NCBI GenBank assembly: GCA_965228435.1
Contig: OZ245818.1
Span: forward strand, 5,208,001-5,272,000
Reading direction: 5' to 3'
DNA from: Hoeflea_A sp965228435
GTDB taxonomy: Bacteria > Pseudomonadota > Alphaproteobacteria > Rhizobiales > Rhizobiaceae
DNA length: 64,000 bases
Both the position numbers and the translations under genes were made by a program. Below, in pieces: positions 52,668 to 63,288 of this stretch; position 1 is the stretch's first letter, and every line of letters starts with the position of its first letter. The notes below the pieces were generated by a model. It was given only the letters and a program-made list of their open reading frames with translations, ran no database searches and was not told the origin of the DNA.

Positions 52668-52698
52668 GAGGAGGTCCGCCCGATGGCGGGCCTCCTTC
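52668..52698 (+). terminator. Terminator after yqeY
   Basis: A 12-bp stem (AGGAGG-T-CCGCC with GGCGG-G-CCTCCT, one G-T pair) with loop CGAT, 19 bp after the yqeY stop. Only a short TT follows, so it may be partly Rho-assisted. Confidence 0.7.
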
Positions 52699-53050
52699 TG
52701 ATTCTGGCGCGAATCACCGACCGCTTTGGCGATTTCGAAACCGACTGAACTCGTTGGATTGGTTTATCGGCAAGTCGAACTCTCTGATGGGTTGAGCCAT
52801 GTCCGGCCAATTGCCAGCAATAATAGAAAAAATCACCTGCTTGTTTTGTTCTGTTTGAAGAAACCGACGGTCTTTTGAACTTCGCGCTATGCGTCGCAAA
52901 ATTATGGGTCTATCTCAATGATTGAGCACCAGCAGCGTAAGAGTCGGACCGGAGCCATCGTTGGCCGTTCGGTTTTGCCGGTTCAAACCATGCTACTCCG
53001 CGGAGGGATAAGCGGGGGAATTAAGTCATTGTTTCATTGAGTTAGAGGGC
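52699..53050. other. Noncoding region upstream of the LuxR-type gene
   Basis: This 352-bp region has no supported gene. It is more AT-rich than its surroundings (52820-52920) and should hold the LuxR-gene promoter. I found no lux-box-like palindrome. Confidence 0.45.
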
Positions 53051-53770
53051 ATGCCGACAACAACAGATCATTTTAGCTACGATGTTTATGGCGACATCAG
53101 TGATCTTGAAACTTCCTTCGACGTTTTCAAATTTCTGCGCAAAACCACGGAAACATTCGATCTGTGTTATTTTTCGGTCGTGGTGCTTCCCGGCGACATG
53201 ACCGGCAGCTTCGCCAGCCACAGCCTGGTGTGCAACTGGCCGCCGGATCTGATCAAACTGTATGATGAAGCCGATATGCTTCATGCGAGCCCGGTTCTGG
53301 TTGCGCTGAAGAGCTCGAGCCTACCGGTTGTGTGGCAGAATTTCGGAGACGATGCTCCAGCCGCATTGCCGGACGAAATCCGCGGTGACTTCATGGCCCG
53401 AGGTTTTGTTCGCGGTGTTCACTTTGCCGTCACTGATACCCGCGGGCTTCGAGGTGTTGTCGGATTTGCGGGCGACCGGCGTCCGCTTGAGCAGGGCGAA
53501 GTGCTCGAGTTGAACATGATCAGCATTCATGTTTTCAATCGGCTGAGCGACATCACCTGCACCGTCGATGTCGACGCTCCCTCCCTGTCGGAGCGGGAGC
53601 TTGAGTGCCTGAAATGGACGTCCGTGGGCAAAACCAGCGCAGAAATTGCGGCTATCCTCAACCTGTCGGAACATACCGTCAATCACTACCTGATCGGTGC
53701 GACACGAAAGCTGGAAGCGGTGAATCGAACCCAAGCCGTCGCGAAGGCCGTGCGTCGCGGCTGGATCTGA
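53051..53770 (+). CDS. LuxR-family solo regulator with degenerate autoinducer-binding domain
   Basis: A 239-residue regulator with an N-terminal autoinducer-binding-type domain and a C-terminal GerE helix-turn-helix (LSERELECLKWTSVGKTSAE, then LNLSEHTVNHYL). In the ligand domain, aligning NWPPDLIKLYDEADMLHASP by eye with the acyl-homoserine-lactone pocket keeps the Tyr and Pro, but the invariant Trp appears to be Leu and the invariant Asp before Pro is Ser. A later Trp (PVVWQNF) is kept. No luxI is present. It sits between yqeY and dnaG, where rhizobia usually have no gene. Confidence 0.88.
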   Translation: MPTTTDHFSYDVYGDISDLETSFDVFKFLRKTTETFDLCYFSVVVLPGDMTGSFASHSLVCNWPPDLIKLYDEADMLHASPVLVALKSSSLPVVWQNFGDDAPAALPDEIRGDFMARGFVRGVHFAVTDTRGLRGVVGFAGDRRPLEQGEVLELNMISIHVFNRLSDITCTVDVDAPSLSERELECLKWTSVGKTSAEIAAILNLSEHTVNHYLIGATRKLEAVNRTQAVAKAVRRGWI

Positions 53771-53967
53771 GCTGACACCAGAAAGGATATGATTCTAGAG
53801 TGGTTTATGGGTTTAAAGTTCCTCCCGGAGGTCGCTGCAATAATCGTAGGACTTCAAATCCACTTCACCAGGCGCTGTGTATAACGGGTATGGCCGCGCG
53901 AACCTCTGGCACTGTCATTGCGCGGGGTCTATAGCTCGGTCCTGGTTGTGGCGGTGCGTTGGGAACC

Positions 53968-55920
53968 ATGCGATTCGAGACCTCATTTCTGGAAGCCCTG
54001 AAGGACCGGATTCCGATCTCGGAAGTCATCGGCAAACGGGTAGATTGGGACAAACGAAAGACCAACCAGACACGTGGCGATTGGTGGGCCTGTTGTCCGT
54101 TTCATGGTGAGAAAACACCGAGTTTCCATTGCGAGGACCGAAAAGGCCGGTACCACTGTTTCGGCTGTGGCGTGTCAGGTGACCACTTTCGTTTTCTGAC
54201 CGAGCTGGACGGATTGTCTTTCCCGGAGGCTGTCCAGCAGGTGGCGGACTTGGCCGGGGTTTCCTTGCCGGCGCCCGATCCCCAAGCTGCCCAACGTGAA
54301 AAACAGCGCGCCAGCCTCTCCGAAGTCATGGAAATGGCAACGGGTTTTTTCCAGGAACAACTGCAATCTCCGGAGGGCGCGCGGGCGCGTGCCTACCTGC
54401 GTGACCGCGGCCTGTCGGGCCGGACGATAGAGACCTTTCGCCTCGGCTATGCACCCGACGGTCGTAACCGTTTGAAGGAATTCCTCGCCGGGAAAGGTGT
54501 CGAAAAACAACAGATCGAAGCCTGCGGACTGGTTGTCCATGGCGCGGACATTGCAGTGTCATACGATCGGTTTCGCGACCGCATCATGTTTCCGATCCTG
54601 AGCTCGCGCGAGCGGGTGATTGCCTTTGGCGGTCGTGCCCTGTCGGCCGATGTTCCGGCGAAATACATCAACTCAAACGAGACGGAACTGTTTCACAAGG
54701 GCCGGGAGCTGTTCAACCAGGCCAGGGCCCGGCGATCGGCGGGTCGCGGCGAGGGCGCCAAGACAGTGATCGCCGTTGAAGGTTATATGGACGTGATCGG
54801 GCTGTTTCAGGCGGGGTTTGAAAACGCGGTTGCGGCTTGCGGTACCGCGCTCACCGACAGTCAGCTTGATCTGCTGTGGCGTATGACGCCTGAACCGGTG
54901 TTGTGTTTTGACGGCGACGAGGCAGGACAGCGTGCCGCCTACAGGGCCGCCGACCTGGCGCTCGGCGGGCTCAAACCAGGGCGCTCTGTGCGGTTTGCCA
55001 TGCTTCCGCAAGGAAAGGATCCGGACGACTTGGTTCGTGACGGAGGACGCGAAGCGTTCGATTCGGTGATCGCCCGTGCACAGCCCCTGGCCGATCTGTT
55101 GTGGACTCGCGAGACCGCTGGTGGCGTTTTCGATACCCCGGAGAAGCGCGCCGCGCTGGAAACGTCCTTCAACCGTCTCACAGGCAGCATCGCGGACGAA
55201 AGCGTTCGTCGTCACTATTCCCAGGAGATGCGCGAACGGCTCAACGGCTATTTCGAGGGAACGGGTGCCAGCAGGTCAGGTCGCCCCGGCGATCGGCAAA
55301 GGCGCCGGCCTGGCGATGCCCGTGCCGGCCGACGGCATGCCATCAGCAATCAGTTGGCGAGGTCGGCCCTTGTGCTCGGATCGGCACAATTGCCCGTGCT
55401 GCGAGAAAGCGTATTGGCACTGACGCTGGTCAATCATCCGGAGCTCCTGATCAGCGAGTTCGATGAAGCAACGTCGATCGAGTTCGACCATCCGCAACTG
55501 ACCGATTTGCTGGTTCACCTTCTGGATCGGGTCGCGGACGATCTGCCGATGGAGCGGTCGGCGGTTCGGGATGCCCTGGATGGTCACGGCTTTGGCACTC
55601 TGGTCGGACAGATCGAACAACAAATCCGAAACACGCGTGAATGGACTGCTACTTCCGAAGCAGCCCTTGAAGATGCGCGGGAGGCCTTTGGGCAGGTGCT
55701 ATCGCTTTACAAGCGTACCCGAGCCTTGTCGTTGCAGCGTCTGGAACTGGAACGCGATATCGCCGAAGCGATTGAAGAAGGCGATGATGAGGCGGTGCCA
55801 CAGCTCATTCGGGCACTGCAGAGTGTGCAATCGGAGGTCAATCGTCTTGAGAATCAGGATGCTCTGATCGACGGATTTGGCGTGCTCTCGGGACGGGTAC
55901 GCGGAGCGGCCGGAAAATAG
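53968..55920 (+). CDS. dnaG: DNA primase
   Basis: A 650-residue primase that makes RNA primers at the replication fork. The N-terminal zinc finger is CPFHGEKTPSF plus YHCFGCGVSGD (about residues 43-73); the TOPRIM core has the acidic motif AVEGYMDVIGL and CFDGDEAGQRAA; the C-terminal domain should bind DnaB. I chose ATG 53968 (MRFETSFLEAL). It is followed by a terminator and rpoD, the macromolecular synthesis order. Confidence 0.97.
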   Translation: MRFETSFLEALKDRIPISEVIGKRVDWDKRKTNQTRGDWWACCPFHGEKTPSFHCEDRKGRYHCFGCGVSGDHFRFLTELDGLSFPEAVQQVADLAGVSLPAPDPQAAQREKQRASLSEVMEMATGFFQEQLQSPEGARARAYLRDRGLSGRTIETFRLGYAPDGRNRLKEFLAGKGVEKQQIEACGLVVHGADIAVSYDRFRDRIMFPILSSRERVIAFGGRALSADVPAKYINSNETELFHKGRELFNQARARRSAGRGEGAKTVIAVEGYMDVIGLFQAGFENAVAACGTALTDSQLDLLWRMTPEPVLCFDGDEAGQRAAYRAADLALGGLKPGRSVRFAMLPQGKDPDDLVRDGGREAFDSVIARAQPLADLLWTRETAGGVFDTPEKRAALETSFNRLTGSIADESVRRHYSQEMRERLNGYFEGTGASRSGRPGDRQRRRPGDARAGRRHAISNQLARSALVLGSAQLPVLRESVLALTLVNHPELLISEFDEATSIEFDHPQLTDLLVHLLDRVADDLPMERSAVRDALDGHGFGTLVGQIEQQIRNTREWTATSEAALEDAREAFGQVLSLYKRTRALSLQRLELERDIAEAIEEGDDEAVPQLIRALQSVQSEVNRLENQDALIDGFGVLSGRVRGAAGK

Positions 55921-56391
55921 GGATTTGCAGGCTTGTAAAGGAACCACATCCCCCTAAATAGGTTGCGAGGCAGAAAATTGGACAGGCGCTCCGGGCCTGC
56001 TCTCGAAATCAGATGGATCTGCCGCACATCATTATCAGGCGCGTCGGACTCTGGACGCCACGCGTTCAGGATTCGCGTTTTTTCGTGAAATATCACCGAA
56101 AAACGCGTTTTTTGGCCGGTTGCGCTTGACGGATGGACAAATAGACGGAATCACCTGATTGGCGAGAGATTTCATTGGTCAAGCAAATTGCAAAATTGTC
56201 CACTGACGCCATTCCGGCGATTCAGATGCGATGGGCACCGCGCTCGGTGTTCGCGTCGTTGCGCTGCATGGTTAATCGGGAATTAAGCATCACTCCGGTA
56301 TTCGGGTCACGTTAACGGAACGATCTGAGTCCCGCCACTGTCGGGTGGTGGGAGATGAGTGAGCGATACGGCACAGAAGGTGACGGGATAC
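55921..56391. other. dnaG-rpoD intergenic region
   Basis: This 471-bp region has no supported gene. It contains a terminator-like hairpin (56074-56113) and then an AT-richer stretch with candidate rpoD promoters (for example TTGACG near 56128) that I could not pair with a convincing -10. Confidence 0.5.
56074..56113 (+). terminator. Terminator between dnaG and rpoD
   Basis: CGCGTTTTTTCG (56074-56085) pairs with CGAAAAACGCG (56097-56107), and six T follow (56108-56113). The stem has a one-base bulge. It lies about 150 bp after the dnaG stop and would make rpoD transcription independent of dnaG. Confidence 0.7.
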
Positions 56392-58419
<2,028 letters not shown>

Positions 58420-58437
58420 CACGCGCCGCGCGTCCTG

Positions 58438-58845
58438 ATGCAGACGACGATCACCATCGGGACCCGCGGGCAGGGGCTCACGGAATTCACCCGCGAGGTC
58501 GCCGATTTCGTGGGTGGAAGCGGCGTCGATACCGGTTTGCTGACCGTGTTCGTGCGCCACACCTCCTGTTCGCTGCTGATTCAGGAAAACGCCGATCCCG
58601 ACGTCCAGCTCGACCTGGCGGAGTTCTTTTCCCGCATCGTTCCTGAGCACATGAGCTGGCTGCGCCACACGTCGGAGGGACCTGATGATATGCCGGCGCA
58701 TATCAAGGCGGCGCTGACCCAGGTCAGTCTGTCGATCCCGGTTTCAAGAGGATCGATGATGCTTGGAACCTGGCAGGGTATCTATCTGTTTGAGCACCGA
58801 AGCCGGCCGCGCAACCGCACCGTTGTGCTGCATCTGTCGTCATGA
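58438..58845 (+). CDS. yjbQ: YjbQ/UPF0047 family protein
   Basis: A 135-residue protein of the YjbQ family. Motifs are TVFVRHTSCSLLIQENADPDV and HIKAALTQVSLSIPVSRG, followed by GTWQGIYLFEHRSRPRNR. E. coli YjbQ has weak thiamine-phosphate synthase activity; the true role is unknown. It starts 18 bp after rpoD and overlaps the next gene as ATGA. Confidence 0.93.
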   Translation: MQTTITIGTRGQGLTEFTREVADFVGGSGVDTGLLTVFVRHTSCSLLIQENADPDVQLDLAEFFSRIVPEHMSWLRHTSEGPDDMPAHIKAALTQVSLSIPVSRGSMMLGTWQGIYLFEHRSRPRNRTVVLHLSS

Positions 58846-59489
58846 GCCGGCCGATCCTCTATTCCTTTCGCCGCTGCCCTTACGCCATGCGGGCGCGGCT
58901 GGCGATCCGCAGCAGCGGCACCGAGGTGGAGCTTCGCGAAGTGGTGCTGCGCGACAAGCCACCAGCTTTTCTGGAGGCGTCACCGTCCGCGACCGTGCCG
59001 ACCCTGGTGCAGGATGACGCGCCGGTTATCGACGAGAGCCTCGACATCATGCTGTGGGCGCTTCGTCGCAATGATCCGGAAGATTGGCTGTCGCCGTCCG
59101 ACGGATCGCTTGATCAAATGTTGAACCTGGCCGATGAAATCGACGGGCCATTCAAGACCCACCTCGATCGCTACAAGTACCATGTGCGCTATGAGGAGTG
59201 CGATCCGCTTCAGGAGCGCGCTCTTGCCGCGGCAATTCTGCGAGAGCTTGAAGAGCGTCTAACCCATGGGGGCTGGCTGTTTGGCGGCCAAGCGTGCCTG
59301 GCGGACATCGCCATTTTGCCTTTTGTCCGACAGTTTGCCAATGTGGACCGGAGTTGGTTCGAAGGCGAAAATTGGACCAGTCTGAAGCAATGGCTTTCGA
59401 CGTTCGAGCAATCGGATCGCTTCCGCGCTGTGATGGACAAATATCCGCGCTGGACGGACGGCGATCCGGTTACGGTTTTCGGCGCCTGA
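58842..59489 (+). CDS. Glutathione S-transferase-family protein
   Basis: A 215-residue protein with a thioredoxin-like N-terminal domain (RPILYSFRRCPYAMRARLAI, Cys-Pro-Tyr motif) and a helical C-terminal domain (LFGGQACLADIAILPFVRQF). The CPYAMR motif suggests an omega or glutaredoxin-like GST with a catalytic Cys rather than Ser/Tyr. It overlaps yjbQ by 4 bp, so translation is coupled. Confidence 0.88.
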   Translation: MSRPILYSFRRCPYAMRARLAIRSSGTEVELREVVLRDKPPAFLEASPSATVPTLVQDDAPVIDESLDIMLWALRRNDPEDWLSPSDGSLDQMLNLADEIDGPFKTHLDRYKYHVRYEECDPLQERALAAAILRELEERLTHGGWLFGGQACLADIAILPFVRQFANVDRSWFEGENWTSLKQWLSTFEQSDRFRAVMDKYPRWTDGDPVTVFGA

Positions 59490-59527
59490 CGCGTGCCGAG
59501 TTGCCACGGATAGAAGGAGGCGAGTGA

Positions 59528-59944
59528 ATGCCACAGCGCGAAACCACAGAGCTGATAGAGCGCTATTTTGCCGCCTTCAATGCCCACGATCTGGATGGAT
59601 TGCTCGGCCTTCTGGATGACGATGTCGTGCATGACATAAACCAGGGTGATCGTGAGATCGGCCGCGAGAAATTCAGCTGGTTCCTGGCCAGGATGCGTCA
59701 GCACTATGACGAGCGGGTGGACGATCTGACTGTTATGACAACGCCGGATGGCGGTCGGGCGGCTGCTGAGTTCACCGCTCGCGGGACCTATCGTTCGACC
59801 ATCGAGGGCCTTCCGAAAGCTACCGGCCAAAGCTACAGCATTGCTGCTGGAACCTTCTTTGAAGTGGATGATGGCCGTATCAGCCGCATCAGCACCTACA
59901 GCAATTTGGCAGAATGGGTTCGCCAGCTGGAGGCTGACGGGTAG
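59528..59944 (+). CDS. SnoaL-like/ketosteroid-isomerase-type protein
   Basis: A 138-residue NTF2-fold protein: LIERYFAAFNAHDLDGLLGLLDDDVVHD at the start (shown to locate the fold; residues about 9-36), FTARGTYRSTIEGLP and FFEVDDGRISRISTYSN. Members bind small hydrophobic ligands or catalyse isomerisations; the substrate is unknown. AGGAGG precedes ATG 59528. It follows the GST gene by 38 bp and converges on the sulfatase. Confidence 0.85.
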   Translation: MPQRETTELIERYFAAFNAHDLDGLLGLLDDDVVHDINQGDREIGREKFSWFLARMRQHYDERVDDLTVMTTPDGGRAAAEFTARGTYRSTIEGLPKATGQSYSIAAGTFFEVDDGRISRISTYSNLAEWVRQLEADG

Positions 59945-59971
59945 CTGATGCCAGTGCTGGTATCCTGCAGG

Positions 59972-61441
59972 TCAGGCCGAGAACTCCGGCCTCCAGTCAT
60001 TGCCCCAGGCATCCTTCCATAGCTTTTCGTAGGTTACGTTAGACTTGGCCGTGCCGCCCTGCCAGAGGTCATAATCGGGTTCGGAATAGGTGTCGAAGAA
60101 GGCCGTGATCCGTCTGCGCAGTTCGGCGGCTTTGTCAGAGTATTTCGCCAGGCCGACCAGATTTGCTTTTTCAAGCGGATCGTCGGTCAGGCAATACATT
60201 TCATCCTGCATCGGAAAGGAACCTGCCTCCTGAAAGCGCATCGCATAGAGCCATTCGGGGGTGCGGATCGCGCGGGTTTCTTCCTGTTCGTAGAAGACTG
60301 CTCCGGGTCCCGGCATCGCGTCCCCACCCAGGGCGGGCGCGAGATCTCGGGCGCTGCTGGCGAGGCTCGGTCGAGCGTCGTCCGCACCGACCAAGGCTGC
60401 CAGCGTGGGAAAGAGATCGATCTGGCTCACGAGTTGATCGCAAGGGGCGTTCTCGGCGATGGGGCCTCCGGCCATGATCAGCGGAATGTGGTAGGAAGGG
60501 CGATGAGCGCTCGCCGGAAACGCGGCGGCACCGTGTCCCCAGACACCGTTATGGCCCAGTGAGAACCCGTGATCGGCCGTATAGATCACGATGGTATCGC
60601 GGTCGAGCCGGAGCGTTTCGAGCGCCGCGAGGATCCGCCCGACACCGTCGTCAATCAAACTGACCTGTGCAAAATAGTTGCGCAGCGACTCCACGTTGTT
60701 CGGCAACAGTAAGGGACCCTTGAACTGCTCGCGCACGCCGCCTTCGGCGACCCGCAGGCCGAACCTTTCGAGGACTTCGCTTGAAAGCCCCTCGCGCGGG
60801 ATCGAGTGCATGTCAGCGTCGTCGTAGAGATCCGCAAAGGCGAAATCGGCCCGGCCCTTGATCGCCGGCCAATGCCCGTATGGGCCGTTGTAGGGGACGA
60901 AGGCGAAGAACGGCTCATCATGCCCGGCCTGGTGTTCAAGGAACTCGATCGTCTTGTCGGTGAAGAAGTCGACCGTGTGGCCGGCAAAGCGATAGCGCTT
61001 TTCCTGATCGATCACGTCGTTGTCGTAGAAGCTCGTCGTGTGACCGTGGGGGAAGGTGACCCAATGGTCGAATGCGAGCTGGGGTACGAATGGCACTCCG
61101 AGATGGAACTTGCCGATCAGTGCCGTTGCATAGCCCGCCTGTTTGATGATGGTGGGAATGTTGGCGAAGTCTCCGATCGCCGACCAGTTTTTCGGCCATC
61201 GGTCCATCAGCCTGTCGTCGAGCCAATTGTGGATGCCGTGCTGGCTCGGCATCAGTCCAGTCAGGACCGACGCACGGCAAGGCGAGCACATGGCATTGAC
61301 ACAGTACGCATTCTGAAACCGGACCCCACGGTCCGCCAACCGATCGAGATGCGGTGTGCGGACTTCATCATTTCCATAGCACCCCAGCAGGTCCGCTGGC
61401 TGGTTGTCTGACATGAAGAGCAAGATGTTCGGGCGTTTCAT
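59972..61441 (-). CDS. Cytoplasmic sulfatase-family hydrolase (formylglycine type)
   Basis: A 489-residue type I sulfatase. The metal-binding N-terminus is RPNILLFMSDNQPADLLGC; the modifiable Cys is C52 in the CxPxR motif CSPCRASVLTG, to be converted to formylglycine by a maturase not encoded here. Metal ligands recur in IYTADHGFSLGHNGVWGHG. There is no signal peptide, so it should act in the cytoplasm. It is divergent from MarR and the TRAP transporter genes, which suggests the imported solute is a sulfate ester or related compound, though arylsulfatase, choline-sulfatase and phosphonate-hydrolase relatives cannot be excluded. Confidence 0.9.
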   Translation of the reverse strand: MKRPNILLFMSDNQPADLLGCYGNDEVRTPHLDRLADRGVRFQNAYCVNAMCSPCRASVLTGLMPSQHGIHNWLDDRLMDRWPKNWSAIGDFANIPTIIKQAGYATALIGKFHLGVPFVPQLAFDHWVTFPHGHTTSFYDNDVIDQEKRYRFAGHTVDFFTDKTIEFLEHQAGHDEPFFAFVPYNGPYGHWPAIKGRADFAFADLYDDADMHSIPREGLSSEVLERFGLRVAEGGVREQFKGPLLLPNNVESLRNYFAQVSLIDDGVGRILAALETLRLDRDTIVIYTADHGFSLGHNGVWGHGAAAFPASAHRPSYHIPLIMAGGPIAENAPCDQLVSQIDLFPTLAALVGADDARPSLASSARDLAPALGGDAMPGPGAVFYEQEETRAIRTPEWLYAMRFQEAGSFPMQDEMYCLTDDPLEKANLVGLAKYSDKAAELRRRITAFFDTYSEPDYDLWQGGTAKSNVTYEKLWKDAWGNDWRPEFSA

Positions 61442-61493
61442 CGGCTTCGCTCCCAGAGGCGCAGGTCGGCACGATTATCTATCTTTGTTGCAT

Positions 61494-61532
61494 TTGCCAT
61501 ATATTGCAGTTGCCATATATTGCATATGCCAA
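61494..61532. promoter_or_regulatory. Tandem operator-like repeats between the sulfatase and MarR genes
   Basis: TTGCCATATATTGCA occurs twice (61494-61508 and 61510-61524), 16 bp apart, followed by a degenerate TATGCCAATATA. The second copy forms an imperfect palindrome TTGCCATAT-attgc-ATATGCCAA (61510-61532). The position between divergent genes and the AT-rich half sites fit a MarR operator. Confidence 0.6.
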
Positions 61533-61575
61533 TATAGTGGGTGGCCAGTCAAGGGACTGATCGGGAGGACGGATC

Positions 61576-62103
61576 TTGCACGCGGCATTCATACCGCCGG
61601 AACAGATCGACAATTTCATCATCCTTCGTGCTCGCTCGTTTACGAGCAAGATGCGGCGCGTGGTGACACGTGACGTGTTGCAGGATGAGAACCTGCCCAT
61701 TCTGGAGTGGCAGCTGCTGTTTTCAGTTGCGCGCTTCGGCAGCTGCCATCTGGCCTACATCACCAGGCGCACGTCCATTGATCCAGCCCACGGAAGCAGG
61801 GCGGCAGCCGCGCTTGAACGAAAGGGTCTGATAACCCGGCAGGAAGATCCGGCGAACAAGCGGCGTAAACTGATTTCGTTGACCCCAAGCGGGATCGAGT
61901 GTTTTGAACGAATTTGGCCGAGGGCACGTCGAACACTCAAGCAGGTTACCGACCAGCTAAGCCCGGATGACTTTGAGGAACTCAAGCGCCTCCTGGATCT
62001 GCTCAGTGCCGCGGCGGAGCGATTGGTTGATCCAGACGCGCCACGCCAAACACCAGCCAAAACAGCCAAGGAGAATGAAGCAGCAACAGTGCACGCGACT
62101 TGA
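61576..62103 (+). CDS. MarR-family transcriptional regulator
   Basis: A 175-residue winged-helix regulator. The core reads LEWQLLFSVARFGSC, then AYITRRTSIDPAHGSRAAAALERKG with wing QEDPANKRRKLISLTPSG. The C-terminus is a low-complexity Ala/Lys/Thr tail. It starts at TTG 61576 with GGGAGG upstream. It lies between a divergent sulfatase gene and a TRAP transporter, which it probably controls through the tandem repeats at 61494-61532. Confidence 0.9.
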   Translation: MHAAFIPPEQIDNFIILRARSFTSKMRRVVTRDVLQDENLPILEWQLLFSVARFGSCHLAYITRRTSIDPAHGSRAAAALERKGLITRQEDPANKRRKLISLTPSGIECFERIWPRARRTLKQVTDQLSPDDFEELKRLLDLLSAAAERLVDPDAPRQTPAKTAKENEAATVHAT

Positions 62104-62163
62104 TCGACGTGCATGGCGCTGCACGAGAACGATAGGAACGGTTTCAATATTAGGGAGGTACCG

Positions 62164-63210
62164 ATGAAGCCAATGAAACTGATGGCGGCCGCAGCCGTCG
62201 CAACCGTGATGACGACCGGCGCGTTTGCTCAGGTCAATTTGACGGCGGAGACCGCGAGCCCAGGTGGCGCCACGCATCTGTCGCCTGCCCATCTGACCGA
62301 GATTGCCGGAACGAAGGGCATCGCCAATATCCAGCTGACCGATGGTCAGACGCTGACCAATTCCATCCAGAACGTCGCCGAAGGCAAGACCGACATCGCC
62401 GGAACGCCTTATATTCTTCCGTTCCTGATGAGCCGGGGCGTTGGTCCCTACGGCTCGCTGGGCAAGGAAAAGGGTGCTGAGCTGGCCTCGAACCTGCGCG
62501 CCATCAACCCGTTCACATTGGGTATTTTCTTTCTCTATGCTTACGACGCAAAGGGTGTCGACGGCTGGGACGATCTGAAAGGCCGCAAGATCTACAACGG
62601 ACCGCCGCGTGGTGGTGCGCTGACCAACGCCCGCAGCATGATCCAGATCGTGGCAGGTCTGAAGGACGGCGAAGATTATGAAGGACTGCAGGTCAACTGG
62701 GGGCAGGGCGCATCGTTGGTCACCAGTGGCGAACCGGATGCCATTGTCCTGCCGGAGCTTTTCCCGGGAAGCCGGCTGACGTCGGTCACCGCAGCCGGAA
62801 AAATGACCGGTTGGTCCATGCCCAAGGGCGCCTATGAAAGCGACGCGATGCAGAAGTACATGAAGGCACCGGGCAGCGCGCCGTTCACGATGAAACTGGC
62901 CGATCTCGAAGCCAAGATGGGCGATGACTGGACCTTCGTGTCCGAAGACGACACCTTCCGCGCTTTCGCGACGATTGGTGGGAACGTCGTGCACAAGGAC
63001 ATGGATGAACAGCTGGTCTATGACCTCGTGACGGCTTACATCGCAACGCTCGATGACCTGAAGGCCAAGGCCCCTTACGGCGACACCGTTGGTTTCGACG
63101 ATCCGATGCAGGGAATGTGCGGCGCCAACCCGGTCAAGTATCATCCCGGTGCCGCAAGAGCGTGGCGTGACGCCGGCTATGAGATCGACGACTGCGCATT
63201 GGCCAACTAG
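62164..63210 (+). CDS. TAXI-family TRAP transporter solute-binding protein
   Basis: A 348-residue periplasmic binding protein with a signal peptide (MKPMKLMAAAAVATVMTTGA, cut near FAQ). TAXI-family features are AETASPGGATHLSPAHLTEI, LTNSIQNVAEGKTDIAGTPY and LKGRKIYNGPPRGGA. It captures an organic anion and delivers it to the fused TRAP permease encoded next. GGGAGG precedes ATG 62164. A 9-bp perfect hairpin follows at 63232-63261, which may protect this part of the message. Confidence 0.9.
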   Translation: MKPMKLMAAAAVATVMTTGAFAQVNLTAETASPGGATHLSPAHLTEIAGTKGIANIQLTDGQTLTNSIQNVAEGKTDIAGTPYILPFLMSRGVGPYGSLGKEKGAELASNLRAINPFTLGIFFLYAYDAKGVDGWDDLKGRKIYNGPPRGGALTNARSMIQIVAGLKDGEDYEGLQVNWGQGASLVTSGEPDAIVLPELFPGSRLTSVTAAGKMTGWSMPKGAYESDAMQKYMKAPGSAPFTMKLADLEAKMGDDWTFVSEDDTFRAFATIGGNVVHKDMDEQLVYDLVTAYIATLDDLKAKAPYGDTVGFDDPMQGMCGANPVKYHPGAARAWRDAGYEIDDCALAN

Positions 63211-63231
63211 GCCGCTTGTGAGTTGACCAAT

Positions 63232-63261
63232 CGGGCGCCGTCGGCTTCCTGGCGGCGCCCG
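63232..63261 (+). promoter_or_regulatory. Intercistronic hairpin in the TRAP operon
   Basis: CGGGCGCCG (63232-63240) and CGGCGCCCG (63253-63261) form a perfect 9-bp stem with a 12-nt loop and no T-run, 21 bp after the binding-protein stop. This suits an mRNA stabiliser or attenuator giving excess binding protein over permease. Confidence 0.6.
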
Positions 63262-63288
63262 CACGCCGCTCCAGATTTCAGGTGAGCC

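Noticed and set aside
52699..53050. A lux box or luxI next to the LuxR-type gene
   Set aside because: No 18-20 bp dyad resembling a lux box and no autoinducer-synthase motif anywhere in the window.
53820..53835. CCTCCCGGAGG palindrome after the LuxR gene
   Set aside because: Short stem with almost no loop and no T-run; not convincing as a terminator or operator.
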